From positions 168,261 to 232,260 of the forward strand of contig NZ_FOAP01000013.1 of NCBI RefSeq assembly GCF_900109545.1: DNA of 64,000 nt, read 5' to 3'. Below the pieces are notes generated by a model. That model made no database searches. It was not told the origin of the DNA and saw nothing but the letters and a program-made list of their open reading frames with translations. Below, in pieces: positions 8,334 through 17,203 of the stretch (position 1 is the stretch's first letter; each line of letters opens with the position of its first letter). A program made the position numbers and the translations under genes. Source of the DNA: Stigmatella aurantiaca (GTDB taxonomy: Bacteria; Myxococcota; Myxococcia; Myxococcales; Myxococcaceae).

Positions 8334-9275
8334 TCAAGGATTTGGCTTCTGTCCGCCTTGAGCGGTCTGCGCGACCGCATGGGGCGCAAGCCCGATGGTC
8401 AGGATGCCCTCGGCCACGGAGATGGAGCGAATGCCCCCTGCCAGGGCGGCGGAGATCTTGAACCCTGCGTTGGTTTTGGCGGCGAGGGCGGCGCGATCGA
8501 AGCCCGGGAGATGAGGCGCCTTGGCCGCCATGTTCGTGGCCCCTCCTCTGAGGGCCGCCGTCAGCGCCAGGACGATGACGCGGGCCCCATTTTTCCCCAT
8601 CACCTTGCCGAAGCGGTGCCCCGCGTCTTTCAGTTCATCGAAGGAAATGGCTTTCTCCACGCTGGCGGTCAGGCGCCCCCAGCCGTCAACCATGCCGAAG
8701 AAGCCGTCGAGCCCCAGGTACGCGACGAGGTAGGCCGTGAGCGCCAACGCCACCTGTTGGGTCATGGGCGCGGGATTTGTGAGCAGGGGCATGTAAGCCC
8801 CCATCGCCGAGGTCACCATCGCCTTGAAGGCCAAGGGGTTGAGGGTCTCCCTCACCACGCCCTGCACGTCTCCCCACACGCTGTCCCACGCGAAGCTGAG
8901 GGCCAGATCTCGCCGGGCTCTTGAATCCATCAGGTTCAGGCCATCGCCGAGCAGGGTGAAGCAGTCCTCGGGGCTCCTCTGCCGGGCGCACCACCGCCGG
9001 TAGTCCCCCGGCCTTCCGTTCTCCGCATTCCACGAGGTGGGCCGGTAGTGAGAGGACTCGGCCGCTTGCGCGTGGAGAGGGAGGCGCATGTCCAGCACGA
9101 GCTGGGTGAGTGCTTTCTCGAATTCCTCCTCCTGAATCTCGATGGGCTTCGCGTTCTTCGGTGGGCTGTAGACGATGGGCTCGCCGTGTCCCGTGTCCAA
9201 GCGCACCACCCGCGACGCCGTACAGCCCGTCCAGAAGAACCCCAGCAGGAACACTGCCACCCAGTTCCACTTCAT
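8334..9275 (-). CDS. SitA-type lipoprotein, toxin domain missing or unrecognised
   Basis: The 313-residue product starts with a short signal peptide and lipobox (WTGC, Cys18), preceded by a good ribosome-binding site GGGAGG. It shares its plan with the SitA-like protein at 58429: the post-lipobox R-x-DTG-x-G-E motif, a Cys-containing central region, a hydrophobic Ala/Leu-rich region, the FDE(L/I)-x-x-AG-x-(R/K)FG motif, and a late segment ending near SVAEGILTIGLAP. In the other protein an AHH nuclease follows; here the protein ends about 18 residues later (GGQKPNP). By family, SitA lipoproteins move between kin cells by outer-membrane exchange and poison non-immune recipients. This copy may be a delivery module without a toxin, or its toxin is short and unfamiliar. 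Confidence 0.7.
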   Translation of the reverse strand: MKWNWVAVFLLGFFWTGCTASRVVRLDTGHGEPIVYSPPKNAKPIEIQEEEFEKALTQLVLDMRLPLHAQAAESSHYRPTSWNAENGRPGDYRRWCARQRSPEDCFTLLGDGLNLMDSRARRDLALSFAWDSVWGDVQGVVRETLNPLAFKAMVTSAMGAYMPLLTNPAPMTQQVALALTAYLVAYLGLDGFFGMVDGWGRLTASVEKAISFDELKDAGHRFGKVMGKNGARVIVLALTAALRGGATNMAAKAPHLPGFDRAALAAKTNAGFKISAALAGGIRSISVAEGILTIGLAPHAVAQTAQGGQKPNP

Positions 9276-9371
9276 CGCGGCCTCCCATGCCTGTGCTGGC
9301 TCACATGGACGAAGCCTCACACGTGAGGCTGACGTCCGAGGCGACTGCACAGGCACCGGCCTTGGGAGACT

Positions 9372-10607
9372 TCAGGGCACGGTGTTGACCGAGCCCGCGG
9401 GCAGCGCCGTGCCGGAGGGCCACAGCACATAGGCGGCGCCTGCCGAGTGGCGCCACGCCTGCCAGAGCTCGTCCCGCTTGTACGTCACCCCGACCTTGTC
9501 ATCGCTCGGGAAGGCCGGGTCGTTGCACACGACGTCTCCCTGGGGGGTGAAGCCTTTCACCACGATGAGGTGTCCGTCCGAGCTGTAGGCCGCCGAACCC
9601 GTGAGCGTTCCCGGCGTGTAGGCGATGCTGATGCTCACGGGGATACCCGCGGCGATGAACCGCTCCACCTGGGAGAACGCGTCGAGCCGCACCACCGCGC
9701 CGTGCAGGGCGCCCTCGCCCCGGGCGGCCGCGTAGGCGGTGTTGAAGCTCCAGTTGCCCGTGCCCCGGTACACCTCGTCATAGACGTTCGCGGCGGCGGT
9801 GGGCACCGGTTCGGCCAGGTCGTTGCGGCCCAGCTTCCGGTTCCAATAGCCCAGCAGCATCGTGGTGGAGGTGGGCGAGCACCACACCGGCCCTCCGTTC
9901 GGGTAGGGCATCTGCGAGAGGCCCGGCACGTCCAGCACCGTCCCCCACGCGGTTTGATCCGACGCGGCATCCACCGGCATGCGCGTCCCGTCGCTCAGCG
10001 CCACCGAGAGCGCCCGGACGCGCGGGCTCACCCCGGGCTGGGTGGAGTAGAGCCACACCGTGGCGCGCAGGGCCTCCGCCTTCCGCTTGAGCATGAGCGT
10101 GTCGGTGAGCACGCGTCCCTGGGAGTCCTCCTGTCCATCGACGCTGCGCCGGGAGACGGTGCCCTTGTCGAGTGCCCAGGGGCCGAAGTCGTAGTCCTTC
10201 GTCCAGGTGCCCTCCACACGCGCGGCGAGCGTCACCCGCACCCACGTTCCGGGCGGGGTGAGCGCGTCATAAGAGGGAATGGCGCTGTCGAAGCCGCCGG
10301 CGATGGCCTGCTCAGCCAGGACCGCCGAGCCCACGCGGTAGCGCTCGATGGGGGGCGTGCCAGGTGCGCCGCCCGCGGGAAAGGGCGTGGTGCCCAGCGG
10401 GGCCTCCGCGTCCAGCTCCAGGGCGCCATCGGGGGCCAGCACCGTGCCCTGCCGGTGGAAGCGGTCGAAGTCCTTTGCCGCCGCGCTGCTTCTCCAGAAA
10501 CGTGCCACGGGGGCCTCCTCGGGGGACTCATTCCCGGGCGAGCGGGAGGTCCTGGCACAGGCGGCCAGCAGGATGGTGGTGCACAGACAGAGGATTCGGA
10601 TTCGCAC
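9372..10607 (-). CDS. C39-like papain-fold peptidase lipoprotein
   Basis: The 411-residue protein begins with a signal peptide ending in a lipobox (ILLAAC). After a beta-rich N-terminal half comes a C39_2-type peptidase domain: catalytic Cys in GGPVWCSPTST, His in YSSDGHLIVVKGF and the third residue (Asn/Asp) in VVCNDPAF. It is probably a membrane-anchored periplasmic or surface peptidase. I chose the GTG at 10607 because it gives a compact signal peptide and has GGAGG upstream; an in-frame ATG at 10655 would add 16 residues. It is transcribed away from the Gre-like gene. Confidence 0.8.
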   Translation of the reverse strand: MRIRILCLCTTILLAACARTSRSPGNESPEEAPVARFWRSSAAAKDFDRFHRQGTVLAPDGALELDAEAPLGTTPFPAGGAPGTPPIERYRVGSAVLAEQAIAGGFDSAIPSYDALTPPGTWVRVTLAARVEGTWTKDYDFGPWALDKGTVSRRSVDGQEDSQGRVLTDTLMLKRKAEALRATVWLYSTQPGVSPRVRALSVALSDGTRMPVDAASDQTAWGTVLDVPGLSQMPYPNGGPVWCSPTSTTMLLGYWNRKLGRNDLAEPVPTAAANVYDEVYRGTGNWSFNTAYAAARGEGALHGAVVRLDAFSQVERFIAAGIPVSISIAYTPGTLTGSAAYSSDGHLIVVKGFTPQGDVVCNDPAFPSDDKVGVTYKRDELWQAWRHSAGAAYVLWPSGTALPAGSVNTVP

Positions 10608-10791
10608 GGGGTGACAAGGCCTCCGCCAGTCGTAGGAACGCACAGGGGGCCGCATCGTAATGCGATTCGCCGGGGAGGCGTAGGCGGTGCGGCCCGGTCT
10701 GTGGCTCGGGAGACGAAAGGCACGGGCAAGGGCGCCGCGAGGGACCGGCCGATTCCTTGCCCACTCCCGAGGGGTCCGTATCGTTCCGCCC

Positions 10792-11244
10792 ATGGACAAG
10801 CCCTATCTCGTCTCACAGTTGGGTGAGCGGCTCCGTTCAGCCCTTCAGACTGCCCACCGGGCCCACTCGGGAGCCCGCGCGGATGCGCGCTCCGGCGCGG
10901 CCCGCGCCATCAACCTCGCCCGGGGCACCGCTCAGCGGGACACCCAGGCCCGCGCCGCGCTCGATGCGCTCGATGCGTTTCATCCCCGGCCCCTGCGCAA
11001 GGGCGAGCGCATCGGTCTGGGCGCCGTCGTCGAGGTGGAGAACGAGGAGATGGGGCAGACGTTCTTCATCGCCCCCGTGGGCGCCGGCGAGGAGCTGACG
11101 CTGCCCGGTGGAGACGGGCACATGCGGGTGATTACCCCCGTATCGCCCTTCGGCCGCGCCCTGATGGGCAAGCGGCCCGGCGATGTCGTCGAGGTCGTCA
11201 TCCAAGGTGAGCCGGTGGACTGGACCATCACCTTCGCCGCCTGA
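10792..11244 (+). CDS. GreA/GreB-like C-terminal domain protein
   Basis: The 150-residue protein ends in the FKBP-like C-terminal domain of transcript-cleavage factors, seen in AVVEVENEEMGQTFFIAP and in SPFGRALMGKRPGDVVEV, the classic SPxGxALxGKxxGD signature. The N-terminal 75 residues are helical and Ala/Arg-rich, so they may form a short coiled-coil finger, but the acidic tip residues of GreA are not evident. Proteins of this class bind in the RNA polymerase secondary channel. Without a clear acidic tip it may be a Gre paralogue that regulates polymerase rather than a cleavage factor. Confidence 0.75.
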   Translation: MDKPYLVSQLGERLRSALQTAHRAHSGARADARSGAARAINLARGTAQRDTQARAALDALDAFHPRPLRKGERIGLGAVVEVENEEMGQTFFIAPVGAGEELTLPGGDGHMRVITPVSPFGRALMGKRPGDVVEVVIQGEPVDWTITFAA

Positions 11245-11564
11245 GGCCTCTTTCCTTGCCGCTTGGCCTGGTCAAGCAACTGGTCGTGTCCCTCCAGTGC
11301 TTCGAGCCACTGCTGACCAGTCAGGAGTGCCGCATTCTTCCGGGCCCAAGCGCCGGTCCGCCCAAGTGGCTGTTTTTATAGGCTTCAGTCCAGGGCTCTC
11401 ATTTCAAGCGCCCCTATTCGCTGCTCCTGAGTCAGTGACGGAAATGACCGTGAGTATCTCCGGACTCCGAGCTGCTACTTCGAGCGCGCGGGTCCCCGAG
11501 AACATGAGGCCCTCGCTGTGTAGTAGGCTGAGCACCTCTTCGAGGTTCCGATGGGGGGTACAGC
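11245..11564. other. Intergenic region of 320 bp
   Basis: No gene is supported here. The stretch is less GC-rich than its surroundings (for example GTTTTTATAGGCTT near 11370), as expected for the promoter region of the HsdR-N gene that follows. GGGGGG lies a few bases before that gene's ATG. No convincing inverted repeat or RNA gene was seen. Confidence 0.4.
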
Positions 11565-12848
11565 ATGGAAGCCAATCACCTGCTCGAACTGGTCAAGCGG
11601 TTCAATGAGAATCGCGAGTACATCACCAATGAGGAGACCGCCAAGATGGCACTGGTGGTCCCCTTCATCCGGTTGCTTGGGTACGACCCCAACACTCCCA
11701 AAGAGGTCCGGCTCGAATACGCGGCGGAGTTTACCCAGGGCGATGGGAAGCGCCTTCCGGACCGGATGGATTTCGCCATCTTCGACCAGAGTGGCGCCAA
11801 GCCCTTGATGGTGATCGAGACCAAGCCGTTGGGAACGGACCTGATGGCCAAGTCTCAGCAACTGGCCCGGTACATCGCTCAAATGGCGGAACTCCACTTC
11901 GGGATCATCACCGATGGTTGCCACTATCTGTTCTTCGGGGACCTCGAAAACCCCAACCAGATGGACAGCGAGCCGTTCTTCAGCTTCTCGCTCGAAGACA
12001 CCAAGACCGATTGGTCGAAGGTCGCCAAGTTTCTCTCGAAGTTCAGCCGGGAGTCCTTCAACGCGGAAACCCTGGTGACCGATGCGGAGAACAGCCGCTA
12101 CCGCCAGGCCATGATCGACAGGCTCGCGGCAGCCCTGAAGTCTCCCGCGGAAAATGAAGGCTTCATGCGGTGGCTGACCGAGGAGGTCTACAAGGGCAAG
12201 CGGACCGGCGCGGTGATGACGCGCCTGGGAGAGGTGGCGAAGGAGGCCATTGAGCCCGCCCTGCTCCGCGTCATGGGGGATGACTTCCTCGACAAGCTCA
12301 AGGAGCGCATTCAGCGTCTCCGCGAGACCGGCGATTCCCCGGCGGAATCCACTCAGAACGTCCTCAAGCCCGATTCGGCCAAGCCTTTCGATGAGGTGAA
12401 GGGGAGTTCCGGTGAGGAAAAGCAGCGCATGGCCGTGGAGACGACGCAGGAAGAACTCGACTTCTTCGCGCTCATCCGGGACATCTGCGCCAAGGGGGGG
12501 ACGAATCCCGAGGAGATCCTCTACCGGGATACCACCGCCTACTTCAACATTTCCTATCGCAAGCCCACTAAGTGGTTCTTGCGCTTCTTCAGCAATGCGA
12601 AGCGCAAAAGCGTCGTCACCTGGGTGCCCGCTGCGGAAGCCAAGCAGCTGGTCTCTGGATTCGTGATTGAAGACGCCCCCGCTGCGCTGGGACTTTCCCG
12701 GGTCTACTTGGAGAACATCGCTCAAATCTGGGCGTTGAAGGCCCTCGTCCTGAGGAGCTTGGAACTCTCCAAGGTCAGCAAGGAGGATGCACCGGGTGAG
12801 GTTGCGGCACTGCCTGCTTCCCCTCTCAAGGAGGTGGCACCCGTCTGA
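11565..12848 (+). CDS. Solitary HsdR N-terminal-type PD-(D/E)xK nuclease-domain protein
   Basis: Residues about 1-170 match the N-terminal nuclease domain of type I restriction subunit R: RLPDRMDFAIF supplies the Asp (D69) and VIETKPLG the E-x-K pair (E85, K87) of the PD-(D/E)xK site. The remaining 250 residues contain no helicase motor, so this 427-residue protein is not a full HsdR. The C-terminal part (LIRDICAKGG onward) looks like a small beta-rich domain seen after the nuclease in stand-alone homologues. No methylase or specificity subunit is nearby. Its codon use and Lys content are less GC-biased than the neighbours, which hints at transfer. Role unknown; nucleic-acid cleavage or defence is plausible. 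Confidence 0.75.
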   Translation: MEANHLLELVKRFNENREYITNEETAKMALVVPFIRLLGYDPNTPKEVRLEYAAEFTQGDGKRLPDRMDFAIFDQSGAKPLMVIETKPLGTDLMAKSQQLARYIAQMAELHFGIITDGCHYLFFGDLENPNQMDSEPFFSFSLEDTKTDWSKVAKFLSKFSRESFNAETLVTDAENSRYRQAMIDRLAAALKSPAENEGFMRWLTEEVYKGKRTGAVMTRLGEVAKEAIEPALLRVMGDDFLDKLKERIQRLRETGDSPAESTQNVLKPDSAKPFDEVKGSSGEEKQRMAVETTQEELDFFALIRDICAKGGTNPEEILYRDTTAYFNISYRKPTKWFLRFFSNAKRKSVVTWVPAAEAKQLVSGFVIEDAPAALGLSRVYLENIAQIWALKALVLRSLELSKVSKEDAPGEVAALPASPLKEVAPV

Positions 12849-12933
12849 TGCCTTCGAAGCATCGGGTGGCCCTCTGCGCAGAACACCCTGGGCGAAGCCT
12901 TGATGGAAGGCATCGTCCAGGAAAGGGGTCGGC

Positions 12934-13653
12934 CTACCTGAAGAGCTCCTCCAAGAAGTTCTGGAGGGACACCCAGGAGCGCCGGTCCGCCTCGGCGCGG
13001 TAGCTCATGCCTTTCTGCCGGTCATTCGCCTGCGGGTTGGTGAAGGCGTGGGTGGTCTGGCCGTAGGCGTGGATCTGCCAGTCGCAGCCCTTGGCGGTCA
13101 GTTCGTCCGCAAGCGCGCGGACGTCCTCCGGTTTGGCGAGCGGGTCTTCCCAGCCGTGGAGCGCCAGCACCTTGGCGGTGATCCGGTCGAGCGTTGGCAC
13201 GGGGGATGGCGTGAACACCCCGTGGAACGGGGCGGCCCCCAGGATGTCGGTGCGCGTTCGCGCCAGATCGAGCGCGCACAGGCCTCCGAAGCAGAAGCCA
13301 ATCGCGGCGAGCCGGGCCGAATCGACCTCCTTGCGCGCCTTGAGGGCATCGGCCGCGGCTCCCAGCCGCGCCTGGAGCAACGCTCGATTCTGGAGGAGCG
13401 CGTTCATCAATCCGAAGTTGTCGGGGTTGGGGGCGGCTCTTGCGGCAATGCCATAGGGATCCAGCACTATCGCCGCATAACCGAGCGCCGCCAGCCGCCC
13501 GGCGCGCTCTTCCTCGAAGGGCGTAGGGCCTCGCACGGTGGGCGACACCAACACGCCGGGCAACGGGCCCTTCACCGCATCGTCCCAGGTCAGGAAGGCG
13601 GCCGATTCGACGCCTCCCGCGTCATAGGAGAACCGCTGTGACTGGATTGCCAT
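12934..13653 (-). CDS. Dienelactone hydrolase family protein
   Basis: This 239-residue alpha/beta hydrolase carries the catalytic triad of the dienelactone hydrolase family: nucleophile Cys in IGFCFGGLC, Asp in HGWEDPLA and His in THAFTNP. The first strands (PGVLVSPTVRG) and helices fit the same fold. Characterised members hydrolyse carboxymethylenebutenolide in aromatic catabolism, but genome neighbours here give no pathway, so the substrate is open. It appears monocistronic, with an 81-bp gap to the Cys-rich gene downstream on the same strand. Confidence 0.88.
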   Translation of the reverse strand: MAIQSQRFSYDAGGVESAAFLTWDDAVKGPLPGVLVSPTVRGPTPFEEERAGRLAALGYAAIVLDPYGIAARAAPNPDNFGLMNALLQNRALLQARLGAAADALKARKEVDSARLAAIGFCFGGLCALDLARTRTDILGAAPFHGVFTPSPVPTLDRITAKVLALHGWEDPLAKPEDVRALADELTAKGCDWQIHAYGQTTHAFTNPQANDRQKGMSYRAEADRRSWVSLQNFLEELFR

Positions 13654-13734
13654 GGTTCATCCTTCGCAGGTGATGCGGCGCAGGGCCGCTGAAGAACAGG
13701 TATCACGAGGGCTTTCGTGCCCAAACCGAGGCCG

Positions 13735-14460
13735 TTACCGCGCGACACAGTTCATCCGAACTTGTCCGGGGCGTGCCCGCTCATACTCGACTTGGCACCG
13801 AAGTCCTTCCGGGCACGGAGTGCTCTGGCAGTTGTCCCCTTGGACCTCGGCGCATGCGGAGGCGGATTCTTCATACCGGATGCAGTGCTGTCCGGCCGGG
13901 CAGCCTTGCCGCTCACACGAGGGGAGGCACACGGGCTCTAGGGCCGTTTCTGCACAGAAGAAGCCGACGGGGCAGGCGTCTGTGGCGCCGCTCTGGCATG
14001 GCCGTGCGCACCAACCCTCTTTCCCTCCACACAGCAGTCCAGCCGCGCACGCCGCCTCCAGATTTTTCGCGAGCGCGAGGCACCGCTCCCCTTCCTGCCG
14101 TCTGCCAATGGGAACGCAGAACCTCACCAGCGGTCCTTCTCCCTCGGTCGCAACAGGCCGGCAGACTTGCCCTTGCGGGCACTGCAGATCCGTCAGGCAC
14201 TGACTGTCGGTGCAGTACTGCGTGAAGATCCGGGTGTCCCAGACACAACCCAGCGGCGCCTCACAAGGACGGCCAGGTCCGCATGAACGGCGATAGGTGC
14301 TCAACTTCGTCCGCATCTCCGTATCGAGAACGGGGCTGATTCTTCTGCCTCCCGGTGCGGTTTCGGGAGAGGTGGGCCGAAGCGCACCGGCCATCAAGAG
14401 AATGAGCGGTATTGGCAGGAGTCCTCCCGCCAAACCTACCAGCACCGTCTTCCTGCTCAT
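13735..14460 (-). CDS. Cys-rich exported protein (paralogue of 39825-40706)
   Basis: A 241-residue protein with an N-terminal hydrophobic segment (about 5-25, signal or anchor) and roughly 24 cysteines arranged in repeating C-x(4-5)-CPxGxxC units, for example DLQCPQGQVC, DACPVGFFC, RQGCPAGQHC and TPCPEGLRC. This pattern indicates a disulfide-rich extracytoplasmic protein with small knotted modules. It aligns over its whole length with the product of 39825-40706, sharing RRISPVLD/SRISPVLD and the FCVPIGRRQEGERC/LCVPIGPRRQGERC segments. The start was set at 14460 because its ATG overlaps the stop of the upstream lipoprotein gene (ATGA), indicating translational coupling. Function unknown. Confidence 0.75.
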   Translation of the reverse strand: MSRKTVLVGLAGGLLPIPLILLMAGALRPTSPETAPGGRRISPVLDTEMRTKLSTYRRSCGPGRPCEAPLGCVWDTRIFTQYCTDSQCLTDLQCPQGQVCRPVATEGEGPLVRFCVPIGRRQEGERCLALAKNLEAACAAGLLCGGKEGWCARPCQSGATDACPVGFFCAETALEPVCLPSCERQGCPAGQHCIRYEESASACAEVQGDNCQSTPCPEGLRCQVEYERARPGQVRMNCVAR

Positions 14461-14684
14461 CCGCCGCACTGCTCTCGACACTCCTGAGAGTGTTCCTTTC
14501 CGTCCGCGCAGAATCGCTCCTCTTCTTCCTCGGAGCAGCGGCTGTGAACACGCTCAAGCATGTCCTTGTGGACGGCCCTGTCGACATGTCCTCCCTTGCC
14601 GAACTCTGATGGGCAGCCGGTGAGCGCCAAGAGCCCAAGCGCTCCCAGCGCAGCCCAATTCCCTCTCTCCCGTCGAGACGGCAT
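14457..14684 (-). CDS. Small lipoprotein of a two-gene cassette
   Basis: A 75-residue lipoprotein: signal peptide with lipobox LALTGC, then a short motif FGKGGHVDRAVHKDML and a Cys/Glu-rich tail (RCSEEEEERFC ... CREQCGG). Its stop codon overlaps the ATG of the Cys-rich gene downstream. The same pair, with the same overlap, occurs at 39620-40706, where the motif reads FGRGGTVDRAIHKDTL. Conservation of order, coupling and motif argues that both genes act together at the cell envelope. No known family is recognised. An upstream in-frame Met at 14723 is a less likely start. Confidence 0.7.
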   Translation of the reverse strand: MPSRRERGNWAALGALGLLALTGCPSEFGKGGHVDRAVHKDMLERVHSRCSEEEEERFCADGKEHSQECREQCGG

Positions 14685-14785
14685 CCCCAGGGAGCGCCAC
14701 GTTCGAACCGAAGTGAAGAACATGAATCCGAAGTTTACCTCAAGGACTGGCCTCGCTGCGGAACCATGGGCGCTGGCAATGGCTG

Positions 14786-16192
14786 TTATTTCGTCATCTC
14801 TCGCAGCAGTTGGTAGACGAACTCGGCTCCAGGTTGCAGGGAGGCCACCGGGACGCGCTCATTGGGCGCATGGGCCGTGCGCGCGTCCTCGGGCGTCAGC
14901 GCGAAGAGGTCGATGCCGTACGCGTGGATTCCCGCCCGGCGCAGCATCGCGGATTCGGTGGTGCCCGTGGACTGGCGGGGGATGACCGGCACACCCGGCC
15001 ACACGCGCGCCGCCGCAGCCTTGGCGGCCCGGAACATCGCGTTGTCTCCCACGGGTGACATGGGCGAGTCGGGCGCTCGCGTGTTCATCTCTACGTCGAT
15101 GGAGGGGTCTGCCACCGCGGCCACGAGCCGAGCATGGAGCGCCTGCACATCCTCGTCCGGGAGCAGCCGGCAGTTGAGGGTGGCCTCCGCCGTCGCCGGA
15201 ATCACGTTGGAGCGGGTGCCCGCGTGGAACACCGTCGGCACGCACGTGGTGCGCATCACCGCCGCCAGCGCCGGATCCAGCCGCGCCACCGTGTCCACGG
15301 CCTCCTGGGGCGGGGCTTCCGGCGAGGCGGCAATGCGCTTCAAGGCCTCGCCCAGCTCGCCCTCCGTCATGGGCGCGCGGGCTTGAATGTGCAACCGCGC
15401 GGCGGGCGTCAGCCGGGCGGGGAAGGGGAGGGCGCCCACGCGCGCCACGGCCGCCGCCAGGCGCACCAGCGGATTGGGCGCCACCGGGGGCGCGGAGGAG
15501 TGGCCTCCCGGGCCCGTCGCCTTCAGCACCACGTTCCGGGAGACCCGCTCCGCGGCCTGAAGCGCCACGAATCGCACCCGGCCGCGGTCCTCGCTCAGCT
15601 CGGTCAGTCCTCCTTCATTGAGGGCGAACTCTGCCTCTCTCAGCTCCGGACGGTTCGCCAGCATCCACTCCAGGCCATGGCCTGCCCCCACCTCTTCGTC
15701 CGCCCCCAGGTACAAGAGGATGTCGCGTGAGCGCGGCCCCCCCTCCCGCTGGAGCCGCCGCAGCGCCAGCACACTCGCGGCCGCCATGCCCTTGTTGTCC
15801 TGCACGCCCCGCCCGTACAGGAAGCCGTCCCGCTCGGTGAGCGCCCACGGATCCGTGGCCCACTCCTCCCTCCGGGCAGGCACCGTGTCCAGGTGGGCCA
15901 GGACAAGCAGGGGCCGCCCGTTGCCCGTTCCCTTCAGCCGGGCCAGCAGGTTGCCGCGTCCGGGCGCGGGCTCGAACAGCGCCACCTCGATGTTTGCCTC
16001 GCGCAGCCACTGCCCGGCAATGCGTGCCGCTGCCGTCTCGTTCCCGGGCGGGTTGGAGGTGTCCACCGCGATCAGCTCGGAGAGCAGCGTGCGCATCTCC
16101 GCCTGCGCTCGCGGGGCTTCGGACGGCGTCCTCCCGGAGGCATGACCGCACCCGAGGGCAATGAGACCAAGGCACAGGGACAGGGCTCGCAT
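14786..16192 (-). CDS. M20-family metallopeptidase lipoprotein
   Basis: The 468-residue protein has a signal peptide ending IALGCG (lipobox-like). The M20 catalytic domain shows the first metal His in LVLAHLDTVP, bridging Asp in GRGVQDNKGM, and the Glu pair in LGADEEVGAGHG. A dimerisation lid around residues 220-330 and a closing QSTGTTESAML segment with metal-binding context complete the family order. It should hydrolyse N-acyl amino acids or small peptides with two zinc ions, outside the cytoplasm given the lipid anchor. It is divergent from the next gene by 122 bp. Confidence 0.88.
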   Translation of the reverse strand: MRALSLCLGLIALGCGHASGRTPSEAPRAQAEMRTLLSELIAVDTSNPPGNETAAARIAGQWLREANIEVALFEPAPGRGNLLARLKGTGNGRPLLVLAHLDTVPARREEWATDPWALTERDGFLYGRGVQDNKGMAAASVLALRRLQREGGPRSRDILLYLGADEEVGAGHGLEWMLANRPELREAEFALNEGGLTELSEDRGRVRFVALQAAERVSRNVVLKATGPGGHSSAPPVAPNPLVRLAAAVARVGALPFPARLTPAARLHIQARAPMTEGELGEALKRIAASPEAPPQEAVDTVARLDPALAAVMRTTCVPTVFHAGTRSNVIPATAEATLNCRLLPDEDVQALHARLVAAVADPSIDVEMNTRAPDSPMSPVGDNAMFRAAKAAAARVWPGVPVIPRQSTGTTESAMLRRAGIHAYGIDLFALTPEDARTAHAPNERVPVASLQPGAEFVYQLLREMTK

Positions 16193-16314
16193 CCATTCAC
16201 CCTAAGCCATCTGGACTCCGTTCAGGAGCAATCTCCCCGCCGAGCCCAGAGAGAACTGGCTCCGGTTGGCTTAGCATCGCGGATGGTGCCGCCAGCTCCA
16301 TGAAGGGAACCGTC

Positions 16315-17139
16315 ATGCGTCCAGTCTTCATCGCTTTGTGTCTGCTGACCTTCGCCGGGGCCTCGCGGGCCGAGGCCGCCCGCAGCGCCGTCGCACTCAT
16401 TTGGAAAGGTTCCAAGGACAAGGCCGAGGCCGAGGCCCAAAAAGCCACCTGGGGCCCCCTCGAGGGGTTGCTGGAAAAGACGGGCCTCCTCCTCCCGGAA
16501 GGCCATCCCAGGCTCGTCCAGAGCAGGACCGTGCCGGGCCTCAAGCCAGGCTTCTGGGTCTGGCTCCTCGGCACCTGCTCACCCGGCGATGCACCGCCCC
16601 TCCTCGAACGGTTCCAGCGGCTCGCTCCTGGCACGTATGGCCGGGAGGTGAAGGTGCCCGGGAAGACGCTCGCCTGCCCCAAGCAAGAAGGCCCTCCCGT
16701 GGAAGCCCGCGACGAGCTCCTCAAGCTGCCCTCGGGCGCGACGCTGCGTGTGTTCACCCGCGAGGAGCCCGCCTCCGAGGACGTGGAGGACGAGGACTCG
16801 GAAGGCGCCTGGGATCGCAGCTCGCAGACCCGGTACCACTTCGTTCTCTTCGGCAAGAGCGGCGATGTGGTGGACAGGGTGGACGTGGTGGGGGACGAGA
16901 CCGTCGACAAGGGAGACCCTGCCCGCGGGCCCACGTCCTACCGTTGCGATGTCACGGGCATCGAGGCCTCGGGGGACACGGCGCTGGTCCTCACCCGCCA
17001 CTGCAGCGCCGGGGGCAGCGGCGAGTGCGGCGCCCTCGTGTCCGCGGACGAGGTCATCACCGTGAAGGTGCAGCCGGACCGCAGCGTGTCCGCCAGCGAG
17101 GCGAAGCGCCAGAACGCCGAATACGGTGAGTGCGGCTGA
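16315..17139 (+). CDS. Exported protein of unknown function
   Basis: The 274-residue product starts MRPVFIALCLLTFAGASRAEAA, a classical type I signal peptide. The mature part has no recognised domain. It contains four or five cysteines (LLGTCSPGD, LACPKQ, RCDV, HCSAGG, GECG) and an acidic patch EDVEDEDSEG. The start at 16315 was chosen over the Met five codons upstream because AAGGGAA lies at the right distance before it. It faces the patatin-like gene tail to tail. Confidence 0.7.
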   Translation: MRPVFIALCLLTFAGASRAEAARSAVALIWKGSKDKAEAEAQKATWGPLEGLLEKTGLLLPEGHPRLVQSRTVPGLKPGFWVWLLGTCSPGDAPPLLERFQRLAPGTYGREVKVPGKTLACPKQEGPPVEARDELLKLPSGATLRVFTREEPASEDVEDEDSEGAWDRSSQTRYHFVLFGKSGDVVDRVDVVGDETVDKGDPARGPTSYRCDVTGIEASGDTALVLTRHCSAGGSGECGALVSADEVITVKVQPDRSVSASEAKRQNAEYGECG

Positions 17140-17183
17140 CCGCGCTCACGGAAGCGGGTAGACGGTGATGCGCGGGTGACGGA

Positions 17184-17203
17184 GAGGGCGAGGGGAGGCC
17201 CTC
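17184..17203. terminator. Candidate bidirectional terminator hairpin
   Basis: GAGGGC (17184-17189) and GCCCTC (17198-17203) form a 6-bp GC stem with an 8-base loop between the convergent genes ending at 17139 and 17202, overlapping the latter's stop codon. There is no T-tract, so this is only a positional and structural candidate. Confidence 0.3.
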
